Of a DNA stretch of 64,000 bases, positions 11,520 through 22,674 are shown piece after piece (position 1 is the stretch's first letter; each line of letters opens with the position of its first letter). Made by a program: the position numbers and the translations under genes. This DNA is from Chlorophyllum brunneum (taxonomy: Eukaryota; Basidiomycota; Agaricomycetes; Agaricales; Agaricaceae), in assembly GCA_963576785.1 (NCBI GenBank), contig OY756140.1, positions 806,001 to 870,000 on the forward strand, read 5' to 3'. The notes beneath the pieces are model-generated. The model was not told where the DNA came from. It saw only the letters and a program-made list of their open reading frames with translations, and did no database searches.

Positions 11520-13204
11520 ATGTTAAAACGCGCCGTGACCGAGGTTGAACCCTCTGCAAGTACCGGAGAACCCTTTCCAAAAGCTTCTGGCAGTGGCCAG
11601 AAGAGAGAGAATGTGGCGATCGATGAGATGGGAGAGTTCGAGGACGCTTGGGAAGATGAGATTGAGAGTGATGGGGATGTAGTAGATGCTGAAGCTCAGG
11701 ATGAAGATGGTGCGCTTGAAGAGATGTGAACAAGTCATATGCTAATCTCCTCTTGTAGGAATGGAGGTGGACGAGGTGCTACCTGCGATCGAAGAGTCCG
11801 AAGAACCACAACCTGCACCTCAAGTTTTCATCCCCGGTCACCATGTCCTGGGGAAGGATGAAATTCTTGAACCAGATGATTCGGTCTATATCATGCGACA
11901 TCCGCTGAGCGTGAACTGGCCGTGTTTATCTTTCGACATTCTTCGGGACGACTTTGGCGACGAGCGGCAGAGGTATCCCGCAACTGCTTACATCGTCGGT
12001 GGTACACAGGCGGACACCGCAAAAAACAATGAGCTCACTGTTTATAAATTGAGCTCTTTGCATAAGACACAAAAGGATGGGGGTACGTCCCTTTCTCTTT
12101 GCGGGTGGCGTCACACCTCCTGATTGAAATTACAGCCGACTCCGATGAGGAGGATGAAGATGACGACGATGACGCCCTCGATGAAGATCCTGTCCTTGAG
12201 TACAAGTCAATACCCCACTTCGGTGGCGTGAACCGGACACGAGCCCAGCCTCTACCTGCCGGCAGCCCACTACCTCCTGTTTCCCAGCCTTATCATGTTG
12301 CAACATGGGCAGAAACTGGCAAGGTTCATATCTGGAATGTCAGAGCATTAATTGAAGCCCTTGAGGTGCCTGGCTATACGTACAACAGGGCACAAGCACA
12401 AACGCCTGTGTTCACCGTCAACTCACATGGTCGTGCAGAGGGTTTTGCAATGGATTGGGCATCATCTGGTCCATCCTCCCTTCGGCTACTGACGGGTGAC
12501 ATCCACTCCAAAATCTATCTGACAACCTCGACACCTTCTGGATTTAATGCCCTTTCCCAGCCTTTCCTATCACACACATCAAGTGTCGAGGATATCCAGT
12601 GGAGCCCATCAGAACCAACCGTCTTCGCGTCTTGCTCTGCGGATCAAAGCATTCAAATTTGGGATGTGCGCTCGAAAGGACGCAAGAGCGTGGCAGGTAT
12701 CACACACGCCCATGAGAGCGACGTAAACGTTATCAGTTGGAATCGTACAACAACTTATCTCCTCGTCAGTGGTGGTGACGAGGGAGGAATCAAAACCTGG
12801 GATCTGAGAAACGTCAAGAAAAAAGGGTAGGGGATCGATCTTATTATCTTGCGTATCATCTGATATCATCGTCTAGCTCCGGAGACCCAGACCCAACACC
12901 GGTAGCTCACTTCATGTGGCACAATCAACCCATAACATCGATCGAATGGCATCCAACCGAGGATTCGATCTTTGCTGCATCCGGTGCTGATGATCAGGTG
13001 ACGCTTTGGGATTTAGCAGTGGAACAAGACACCGAAGAAACGGGGATGGATGATATCGAAGGGAAAGAGGTTCCTCCCCAACTGCTCTTTGTCCACCAGG
13101 GTCAAAAGGATATCAAGGAGGTGCATTGGCATCCTCAAATACCAGGAACCGTCGTCAGTACGGCGTCGGATGGGTTCAATATATTCAAAACAATATCCAC
13201 CTAG
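11520..13204 (+). CDS. RRB1: Glutamate-rich WD40 ribosome-assembly chaperone Rrb1/GRWD1
   Basis: Rrb1 is a dedicated chaperone of ribosomal protein L3 (uL3) in the nucleolus. Four exons (11520-11709, 11759-12082, 12136-12826, 12877-13204) give 510 residues, matching the fungal family. The N-terminus is acidic ([15 protein letters not shown]), then comes the family block [20 protein letters not shown] and [22 protein letters not shown] repeats follow with clear GH/WD ends ([39 protein letters not shown]). The final residues NIFKTIST precede a TAG that overlaps the stop codon of the convergent PA28 gene. The start [10 protein letters not shown] is preferred over an in-frame upstream ATG at 11451, since family members begin with similar short basic peptides. 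Confidence 0.95.
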
Positions 13205-14491
13205 TATAAACCAACGCTATTGTTGGCTTTGGGTGCGCGTATCTTGGGTTGGAGGGGTTGAAAGGTTGATGATAGCATGCATGTCTTGTGGGGCTTACCT
13301 TGGAGATGTTCTTGTGGATTAGATCTGTTAAAACTGCGTAGACGTTACGGAGATCGTGTATATGTTGCCGAGCGAGGTAAAGCTGTCTATCGTCATGTTC
13401 TACTAGTGCCAGCTGGATAGACGTGGGTCAGGTTCGTTTTGGTAGATAAGAGAAAAACTGACCTTGTAGTCCTCGATATTGGGGTACTTGATGAGCTTTG
13501 AACAAAGCTTAGCTCTTGCGGTATAGTCCTGCCTCGTTGCATCACGGATGTTGTATGCACTTTCCTGTGCACGATGCAACTCGCCAAGAACCTCTAGTAA
13601 AGGTGGATAGTGTGCTCCTCGGACCATTCGCAACTACGGAAGAGCGCACCTTCCTGTATTTGGACACCTTGACAGGGGTGTCAATAGCAGAGTGTAGTCG
13701 GCTAAGCAGAGCTCTCACCAAAATTGTCACCGCTGGGGTGGGTATTCAGTACAAACGCAAGGGTTAGCAAAAATCATACTCTTCAATCCTATAAAGGTCA
13801 GTAAAAGTATCATACAAGTTCTGGAATGATTTACTTTGGCAATGTAAGCGTCACCCATAATTTGACTTGATCCTAAAAGCAATAAAGTGTAACTTCGGCA
13901 ATTGTGGCATGGCGGGTATAATCAGGGCTACGAACGACAAGATAGGCAAGATCTTCGGACTGCTTCTTGATGATTCCGTGTACTTGCTCTACCATATGCT
14001 GGTTGGCGAGGACACGACTGGCTAGGCTGGTGTATTTCGTATCCGAGGATATGGGAGTTGTATCTGCGCTCGCCGTCCCATTCTCGAGTTTCCGCTTCTT
14101 GGCCTGCGGCTCTATGGTTGTAGATGGCAGGGGGAGAGGGGGATAGACAGCCGTATCTGTGGTATGGAGAGCGTTTAAGCTATGGAAGGGAGAGTCTGGG
14201 CTCTTTGTCGACTGAATGAGGTCTGTGAGTTCGCTATGGTTTGCACATGAGTGGCTTCACAAGGGTAATAGCTAAAGAGATCACAGTATCTGCGTTGCAT
14301 TAGCAACCCAGGCATCGAAGAAGAAAGATATACTCGCCTTGTTTGGGAATTGGCGGAAGACGATCTCTTCACCAGCCTGGGTGACCTTCTTGCGAAAATC
14401 CTGGTGATGGGGACGTGAACTAAGCGACTGACGGGGAAATACTGGAAAATACCTCCAACTTGCTGCTCAGGTCCTTTTCCATTTTCTCCAT
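13201..14491 (-). CDS. PA28/REG (11S) proteasome activator subunit, PSME3-like
   Basis: PA28 forms a heptameric ring that docks on the 20S proteasome and opens its gate without ATP. Eleven exons are inferred: 14453-14491, 14338-14400, 14285-14289, 13936-14233, 13835-13872, 13780-13788, 13719-13732, 13638-13667, 13463-13593, 13299-13412 and 13201-13242 (260 residues, as in animal PA28-gamma). Marks are [20 protein letters not shown], the activation-loop region [38 protein letters not shown], and a tail ending SVGLY like the animal PA28-gamma end. Three exons are microexons (5, 9 and 14 nt) and one intron starts with GC. PA28 is missing from budding and fission yeast, so its presence here is notable. 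TAF1 is divergent, 146 bp away. Confidence 0.87.
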
Positions 14492-14637
14492 GGCTGCACT
14501 GTGCACATTCGCGTGTGGATCGAAGGGACGCGTTTAATGGTGGTCTATTTATGTCTTGTTTATCCTTGCTTACACATCACATATATGCACCACAGTACCA
14601 CCACCTGAGTAAGTTGTACAACCCCAGCATACAGCTT
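14492..14637. promoter_or_regulatory. Bidirectional promoter between PA28 and TAF1
   Basis: Only 146 bp separate the two start codons, so both genes must share this promoter region. No clear TATA box was seen on either strand, which fits housekeeping-type initiation. Confidence 0.5.
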
Positions 14638-17600
14638 ATGTCGTCGCAAGACGAGAGTGATGCCATCTCTGCCCTCACCGGTTTCTCGCTCAACCACGTC
14701 CTCGATGGTTTGCAGCTTCCAGCTGGGACGAACCTCTCAAACCAACTGGGAATATCTGGTATCCCTACTCTCACCTCAACTCAGATATACAACGACAAGT
14801 GGGAAGATGGAGCCATTGGTGCTGAACAGGGCGAAGATTGGGAAACAGAGATTGACAAGGAGATGAAGGAAGAGGCAGAGCGAGACCCGACTTTGGTGAA
14901 GAAGGAGGTTATGTCACCTGCGTTTCAGCTGAAACAGAAACGGACTCGTATCATTAAACGACTTGTCGAGCGACCGAAGAGCGTTTACGAATTGTTTCCG
15001 TCATATGACAAGAACAAGATCCTTGATTTTACCGAAATCTTGAAAGGAAATACAGCAAGGAAATCTCGTCTGGGGAAGCGTCATTACCTTGGTGCGTGCG
15101 ACCGACTGCGGTACGTTCTGGAAGAGCTAACACGCTCTTTGCCTAGTTGAAACAAGTTATCCTCGGAAAAAGGACCCGCCCAAGGGGTTCTTGGATGCAG
15201 TCGTAGGTGATACCAAACGGCAAGTGGAAAACAAGCGAGTAGAAGAAGTTGTTACTGCGGGAAGCATAGACATCGATCTTCAAAAAGCAATAGAGGTGTG
15301 ACCTTATTTCTCCATCTCTTCTCGACTTATTGAAGCTTTGCATAGGAGCGCGAAAAATCAAATGTTCCGGTCCTCTTACCACTCCACGACCGTACCTTTG
15401 ACCTTGTGTTACTCTCCAACTGGGAGGATCAGATCATGTATGACCCTGACGATATTGACATGGACGCAGAACGTGTGGTACCCGAAACGAGTTTGACTAC
15501 CCCGGCCAACAAAAACCTCGAGTCCGGAACGTGGACCAAATGCATTATCTGGGGCCCAAATGTACCATTTAAGGATTTCACGCAACTTGAGTTCAATCAC
15601 GAAGATGATATCGTTCCTGAGGAGCGGTCTAGTGAGTAACAGAAGTATGTGTCCTAGAGAAGACTGTTCATCATCCATTCGTAGCGGAAACCGTTCGACC
15701 TCGCAAGCGGCTAAGAGCGGACGCAGCCCAAAGCAAGGATAAATTCAACCTGTCTAATGATCATTTTTACGAAGTGGCAAAAGATGGTGGACGCCACCGT
15801 GTGCGGCAGACGTTTGGACAGCTAGTCGTGGAGCATGCTTATCCTGCACAAAAGTTGCAACTACCTTTTGTAAGCACAATTCTCGCTTTCCTTCGATCGC
15901 TAGTTCCCTCACCCCTCGAGCACAGTTCAAAACGCGTCTATCAAAGCAAGAAGCCCGTTCCTTCCATCGCCCAGCACTGCAGTTCCCGGCCAACATTGAA
16001 ATCCGCTTCAGCAAAGTCCGCACCGCAAAGAAGAAAAAGGACAAATCCGGCCGAAAGCTCGGAAAAGGCGGCAATGTCGGAGAAAGTTTACACAGAACTA
16101 GTGATCTCAGCCTGCGTGATACAAGCAATTTCGTCCTATGGGAGTACTCGGTAAGTTTCTGTGCTGCGCTTAGGTGGATCTTCCTGATCTCTATCCAGGA
16201 AGAACATCCTCCGATAATATCGAATTTCGGCATGGGAAGTGCCCTTGTGAATTACTATCGCAAGAAGGATGAAAAAGATGAACACATACCCAAGGTAGCA
16301 CCATTCATTCCTGTTCAGTGGAGCATCATTGACACCCTCCAGGCCGACCTAGGTGTTCCATTCGTCCTCGAGCCACAAGATGAATCGCCGTTCATGAAAT
16401 TCGGTTACGTCTATCCTAGCCAGACCATTCCGGCTCTCTACAACAACCTTGTTCGAGCACCGCTCTTCCGCCACAAACCATACTCCACCGATTTCCTCGT
16501 GGTCAGGTAAGCCGTCCGTCTGTTTCGACGGCCGTACGCGTGAATGTCATTCTACAGGAATACTGCGAAAGGCGACTCTAAGTACTACATTCGAGAAATC
16601 AAAAATCTCTTCGTCATCGGTCAAACGTACCCGGTCACCGAAGTCCCTGGCCCTCATTCACGAAAAATTACCAATACTATTAAATATCGGTTGCAAATAA
16701 TCGCTTTCAAGCTGCTTAAGAAAAGTCCAGGCGAGCGTCTGAAAATATCTAGGCTCATGAAATACTTCCCCGACCAAAACGAACTGCAAATGCGACAGCG
16801 TCTAAAAGTGTGTGGATCATGACCGATGACCGTGGTTTCATCCTAAGGACATCGATTTTAGGAGTTTATGGAATATCACCGAAGGGGACCCCATCAAGGG
16901 TTCTGGCGGCTGAAGCTGACAGTACCAATTCCCTCAGATGCGGAGATGCTCAAAATGGTCTTCCCAGAGCAGGTTGTTTTGACAGAGAGCATGCAAGTCG
17001 GCCAGCGTCATCTACAGGATGCAGGTTATAGCATGACTACCGACGTAGCCGACGGTGATGAATCTAAGTTGTCTGTTGAACAACAGCTAGCCCCATGGAT
17101 AACGACGAAGAACTTCTTATTCGCCACCCAAGCCAAAGCCATGCTGCGGCTTCATGGAGAAGGTGATCCCACCGGCCGAGGCGAAGCCTTCAGTTTCATT
17201 CGGATCTCAATGAAAGATATTTTCATCAAGGCCGGCGAGGACTACGAGCAAAAACTCGGTTAGTCCCATCGGTCACACCATCTTCTATCTAACGCCTTGT
17301 TCTCAAACCAGCTGAGGCGGAGAATAGACCAAAGTCTGCACACCGGTATAACGTTGCCGAGCAGCAGCAAATCTACAAGTCGGAAATAGAGCGTATATGG
17401 AAAGCCCAGTTTGATTCGCTCAGCCGTAAAAATGAACCTCAACTTACTGACGCAGACGTTGCGAGGCATAAAGAGGGTGCGACACTGCCTACGTCTTTGA
17501 CAGGATCTAACTTTTAGCACAGCAATAGCTCCTGTTGCACCTTCTAGGCAACCCTCACCCGCATTTAGTCGGGGCGCTTCGTTGGAGCACGATCGGGAAG

Positions 17601-18669
17601 GCAGTCTTGGTCCAGATGGCGGACGTAAAATCTTGCGGATCAAAAGGCTTGTAAGTTTGATTATATTGGGTTTCTTTATTCTAGCAGCACCAACCCTGGG
17701 CGAAAACAGACTGATGGGCAGTGGAGAACTGAGATAGTGCGGGATCCTGCCGTTATTCGTGCTTACGTTCGTAGTCGTCAAGCGATTGAGGAAGAACAGA
17801 CTCTAGCCGACAGTCTGGCGCCAACAGGTGACATCGACAAGGACAAACGAGCCAAGAAGAGGTAAGAATGAACCGCTCACGTTATGCGGCATTTCTTGAC
17901 CATCATTCGCAGGTTGGAAGAGGCAATCGCAAGGATGAAGAAGAATCAAGAAAGACGGCTTCATCGAAAGAATGCAAAGATTGTTAAGGAGGGTGGCACT
18001 CCCATGCAGCTTGACCGGCCCATGAAACCCGATACAACAGTATGTGCATTCTGTTTTCAAATTATTTCTGAGATTAGGGGTGCTGACATGTGTAACTGCA
18101 GCGGCGTTGCGGTCATTGCGGTCAAATGGGTCATATGAGTAAGTTACTTCTCCCTCCACAGTCGCTAGTACATCTACAATCAGAACTCCCTGAACGCCTC
18201 TCGTTCTTTTTCCCTCGCCGCTTTACCCAACTCATCCCGTGCCTATTTTTACTTCACCCTTATCTATGGTTCTATTTTTACCGCGACTCTGAATATCGTC
18301 CTATTGTCGTACAACAAGCGGTCACGGAACTAATGTTCACACCTTTTAGAAACGAACCGTAAATGTCCTCGCTGGGCCGAATTCAACAGTGGAACAGTCC
18401 CACCCCCTCTAACACCCTCAGCCTCTGCGACGAGTCCAACTCCGCCCACGGCTCCCGGATTAACAAACTTGGGTTTCAATCGCGGACCTCCGGTTGGGGG
18501 AAGTAGCCTATCATCGTTCGGGTTCACCGCTGCGGTACCATCGCCATTGGCTACGAGCCCTCCTATGTTAGCAATGGATGACGATGGCGGCAATATGTTG
18601 GCACCCGGGACGCCTTCTTCCTCTACCGCGTCTGCTCCGAAGATCAAGCTGACGTTGAAACGCGGATGA
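14638..18669 (+). CDS. TAF1: TFIID subunit TAF1
   Basis: TAF1 is the large scaffold subunit of TFIID, which recognises core promoters for RNA polymerase II. Fourteen exons join in frame to 1060 residues, close to yeast Taf1 (exon ends include 15091, 15295, 15631, 15869, 16150, 16506, 16807, 17258, 17476, 17650, 17861, 18039, 18138). The DUF3591 core is clear: YDKNKILDFTEILKGN, RPALQFPANIEIRFSKVR, GYVYPSQTIPALYNNLVRAP, SRKITNTIKYRLQIIAFKLL. Near the C-terminus a zinc knuckle reads RRCGHCGQMGHMKTNRKCPR. The tail is Pro/Ser-rich and ends IKLTLKRG. No bromodomains follow, as in yeast. The start MSSQDESDAISALTGFSL was chosen; an in-frame ATG at 14515 would overlap the PA28 promoter. One intron (18139-18349) is unusually long at 211 nt and splits the zinc knuckle. 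Confidence 0.95.
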
Positions 18670-19263
18670 ATCATCAAGTGGGAACGTACAAAGATGGTAG
18701 AATATTCCTTGCGCCACTCTTCCGAATAGGCTTCGCTTCCTTCTTTTCCCCGTTATCTCACTTATCCAGACGCGTGGTTGGGCTTCCGATTTTTGGACAT
18801 GGGCATTCGAGCAATGTATTTCCGACTATCCCGCTTCTTCACGAAGCTATATTTTCAATCCACTGTACAACAATAGACCTTATGGCATTTATGAGTACTT
18901 TCTTTAGCTTTCAGTCATGCCAGTAATAGAAACATCTGGATCTATCATTACTAAGCCCGTATACGAGTGTATTTAGTGAATAAATTGGAGGTGCATGAGA
19001 GAAAATGAATATGTTTAACGACTATATAAATAAAAAGGGGTAAATATGAGGAACCATCAATATGGGTAGGTTGAGTTGAGAAAAAGAGCTGAGGGCAACA
19101 AAAGGGAGTTTAATATATCAATGGTCAAGAAATACAAGAACAGAATAAGGAGTAACCGACTCATAAAACGTAGCAACTAATCCTGCGAGTCCTCTCTATA
19201 TTCAGTCCAAAAAAATGCTGAGTCGATCATTTTCCAACGTAATAATAGTAGAGCGTGAGCCTC
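18670..19263. other. Convergent intergenic region (TAF1 / PacC 3' ends)
   Basis: AT-rich stretch of 0.6 kb between two convergent genes, expected to hold both polyadenylation regions and 3' UTRs. No coding exon or structured RNA was recognised. Confidence 0.6.
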
Positions 19264-21495
19264 TCACGCAGCAGTCATCTCCACATCTCTGGTCAACTTC
19301 GCAGGCACGGTCAATGGTGGCAGTGCCCTCGACTGACCATACTTGCGCTTGTAGTTTCCATTGACCTTGACCAGGAGATCCAGTATTAGCTCCGCATGTC
19401 TCTTCCTCTGCCCAATAGAGATGCGATTCTGCTTCTCCAGATCCATCTGGCCAACATCGTTTGCCAGTTGATCCTCAGACTCACGCGGTGGGAAAGCAGG
19501 CGAGGTAATTGAGTTGAAGCTAGGCAGAACGGTGTGCCTTGGACCAGGTGAGGAATCCGTCGAAGGCGTTGACTCGCGAGAATAGGGATGACGGGGTGTG
19601 GGAGAGGGAGGTGAAGGCGATCGGTAGATTGTGTTCAGGGGAGGTAGAGTGACCCGCTTATCACCAGAGGTAAGAAGGGGATACAGAGAACCTGGTTTGG
19701 ATATCAATGTCAGTTTATAGTTGTTGGAACTCGGCTCGGTCCTGCTTCCTGAAGCCAGCGGTAGACGAGGCTCAATGGGCGCAGGGCGATCTGTCGAGGG
19801 TACGCTCTTGAGTCCAACCATTGTTCGCATCAACTTTGGAGGATAGTCCGGTGGTGCAAGTTGCGCGACATGGGGGATTCCCATGGTTCTTTGGAAGTCA
19901 AAGTCTGGAACTGACAGAGAGACCTGGGGTGGAGTGGTTGTGACGGGCGTCGAGACGGTTGAATGCGGAGATCCGCCATCCAATGGGGGTGTAGGATGTT
20001 GATAATGCGAACGGTACGAACCCTGATACTGCACAGATGGACGACGACCCGGAGCATAATTCCCGCTGTACTTCATTGGGGCTTCCATAGCAGGATAAAC
20101 GTTGGGATAAGGCCCTGGAACGGAAGCCGATCTAGACGAGTATGAACCGTTGGGGTATTGATAGGGTTGATCGCCCGAGAAGTCATCCGATCCCGGTAGA
20201 CCGGGCATTCCAGTCAGACCCAGTTGACTAAGATTGGCTGCATCAAAGTAATTTGGTGAGAGGCTAGAATGGGAATGGGAGCTGTGGCGGACGCTATTGG
20301 AAACGTCTCGGCCAAGGGTGACGAGAAATTCATTGACCGCAGCAAGTTCTTCAGGAGTACGGATATCGAGAGAGACCGAACGAGGATTGAAGTTTGCGGA
20401 TGTTCCTGTCACTGGACCATGCTGACTATAGGCAATATCGTTCAAACGTTCAGCCATACCTGAGGGACATCTGAGCCAGGAGGTCATGAGAATGACGCAC
20501 TATATCTCAGACTCACGAGGATCATAGGAGGGGTTGACACGTCGCTTTTTCATATCGGTAAAAAAATCGTCGACTCCGGAGCCATAATCATGTGACCGCT
20601 TCGAGCCGAGGGATGCAGGAGGACCTTCGGACCTGGAGACCTCCCACGAGGACATGGACTGATTAGGCACGAACATGTCGTGTGAAGGATGGTGGGGGTG
20701 AGCGGAAGGATGAGCCAGTTCTGGTGAAGGTGTGGGTAGGACACCATAATGACCTAGCAAAGGAAGAACTTCTTAGCAAACGGTGGGATTAATGAAGTAA
20801 AACTGATTGGTACCATCTGACGCAGCAGAATGGGGTTTCGAGCGAGGAACGGAGGGCCTGAGAGCGAGATTGGCGGATGGGGACTTGGAAGGAATCAGAG
20901 GCTTATTGTCCGAAATCCGAGGAGCCGAGTCCCCGCGCACCCTCTGCACATAAAGGGGGTCCATAACAGTAATAGCTTTGGAATGTTTATGTTGCATATG
21001 ATGTTCCTCTGTGTGAATCTTTTCGTGCTTCTTCAGGTCCTGAGGACGCTTGAAGGACTTTTTACAGATCTGGAGACAAAGATAAGCGGACAGCGTTATG
21101 TAAGAGGGATCATGGGACGAACTTCGCAGACGTGAGGCTTGAGTGGGGTATGGACTGAGATAAGGAGGGAATGAGTGAACAAGGGGGGGTGGTCGACGGA
21201 CAAGACACGGACCTCGTAGATGGCTGGTGATGTGATCGCGCTTTGCGCAGGTAGTGCCACAGTCCTTCCACTTGCAGGTAAGACAGAGATTATTGGTGCT
21301 CTTGCGGCCAATGTGGTCGTTGCAAAGGTGGTTATAGAGAGTCTCGGGGTCGGAAAAATAGTGTCCACAGCCGACCCAGAGGCACTTGTGTGTCCCGACG
21401 TCGGGCTTTGTGTCTTCGAGGGGGAGAGAGGGCGAGGGGGGACGTGGGAGGGCATGGAGGGGTTTCTCTGAGGTGGTGGCGGTGGGAGACGACAT
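19264..21495 (-). CDS. PACC/RIM101: Ambient-pH transcription factor PacC/Rim101
   Basis: PacC/Rim101 is a three-finger C2H2 factor that is proteolytically processed at alkaline pH and binds GCCARG sites. Exons 21213-21495, 21123-21154, 20814-21069, 20517-20753 and 19264-20459 give 667 residues, near the size of Aspergillus PacC. Finger signatures are [60 protein letters not shown] and [20 protein letters not shown], which are diagnostic for this family. The C-terminal half is Ser/Pro-rich; it has a YPLL peptide of the YPxL type used for PalA/Rim20 docking (role inferred). An in-frame ATG at 21540 would add 15 residues. Minus-strand TATATA lies at 21632-21637. Multiple GCCAAG sites upstream suggest autoregulation. 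Confidence 0.95.
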
Positions 21496-21563
21496 GGTGC
21501 GGAGTGGCAGGGAGAGAAAGGGGAGGGAGTTGTGGGGCATGGAGATGTTTTATGGAGGGAGGT

Positions 21564-21697
21564 GCCAAGCCAGCGCAGACGCCAGCTCTCGATCGACCCT
21601 CGCCAAGCCTTTCGCTGCCAACAAATCCCGCTATATACGCAACTCCCCCTTACGTAACCCCCTCCCACCCGTCTCCTCCCACCCCGGCCGTGCCAAG
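21564..21697 (-). promoter_or_regulatory. Three GCCAAG sites in the PacC proximal promoter
   Basis: The PacC/Rim101 core GCCAAG occurs at 21564-21569, 21602-21607 and 21692-21697, all in the same orientation and bracketing the TATA element at 21632-21637. PacC genes of other fungi are autoregulated through such sites; binding here is inferred. Confidence 0.5.
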
Positions 21698-22557
21698 CTC
21701 CTTTCCATTTGATCCCCGGCCATGTCTACAGCGGACCACTCCGCAGCAACTACCTCGTCGGTCTGGTCATGAGGTCAAATACACACCCTTGTTCCACTCC
21801 CTCTTGTATCGGTCCCATGGGTCAACCCGTCATGGGCCAGTCAAAGAGCTGGTGTTACGGTTTACCCATATTGCTTGGCAAATCAGCACAAGTCATCTGC
21901 GGTAGTCACTCGGTCCGCCCTGCACACAGCCAAAAGCATCTTCTTCAAGACCGATACTCCAACCGATATATTGTTAAAAATGTAGTAATCATGTCAAGGC
22001 GATTCCTATAATACATGAGAGCACAGCAAATTTAAGTTATCATTCAAACCAACGTTTATTTCTCAAGCCCGCGGCACAATCCACCTTGCCGTCGGGTTCG
22101 AACCTGGTCGCATGAGCCTCATCAAATTGCCTGAACATCGCTCCGAAGCGCATGTATTCTCACACACTTCAACAAAAGCGATGCTCGGGGGTAGAAGAAC
22201 CTAGGAGGATTAGATCGACGGAGAGGACGGTCCAACCCAGCTATACTGCAGTGCCCCTTGGGCACGCCAAGCCCAAACCGAGCGTCTACATTATTCCCCG
22301 ACGTCCCCAGCGTGATTAAAAATCCTCGATCAATCTCCAAGGGACCCAAGAAAATCTCACAAAAGAAGCATGCACAAGGAGTCGCAGGAGAAACGCTGCC
22401 CCTTCCGTATTCTTCCTTGCACACATTCCCAGCACGGAAAAACTAGGAACACAACAAACCATCGATAGCAAAGGTCCATAGGCTACTTCGTTCAGGTCAC
22501 GAGCCGGTTGGCTGGGCCGCCACATAATCTCCCCATCAAATGCTTGTACAATTCGGG

Positions 22558-22674
22558 CTTGGCATTCTTGTCGCCAAGCCATCTTTCCTAAAATGGCGCC
22601 AAGCCGAACAAATCTTGGCTCGGCGCTGCCAAGAAGTTTGGCCAAGCCCACAAACACAGACATAGACCGCCAAG
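22558..22674. promoter_or_regulatory. Dense cluster of seven PacC/Rim101-type GCCAAG sites
   Basis: GCCAAG or its complement occurs at 22558-22563 (CTTGGC), 22573-22578, 22598-22603, 22614-22619 (CTTGGC), 22628-22633, 22641-22646 and 22669-22674. Seven copies in 117 bp is far above the chance expectation of less than 0.1. The block lies about 1.06 kb upstream of the PacC start. It looks like an upstream regulatory element for PacC itself or for an unseen transcript; function is inferred. Confidence 0.45.

Noticed and set aside
18330..18677. 115-codon open frame antisense to the TAF1 C-terminus
   Set aside because: It mirrors the Pro/Gly-rich TAF1 tail codons; low-complexity antisense frames are expected there.
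22085..22115. tRNA-like T-loop (GGGTTCGAACC)
   Set aside because: The TTCGAAC loop is present, but the flanking 5-bp stems do not pair on either strand and no D arm, anticodon arm or acceptor stem could be formed.
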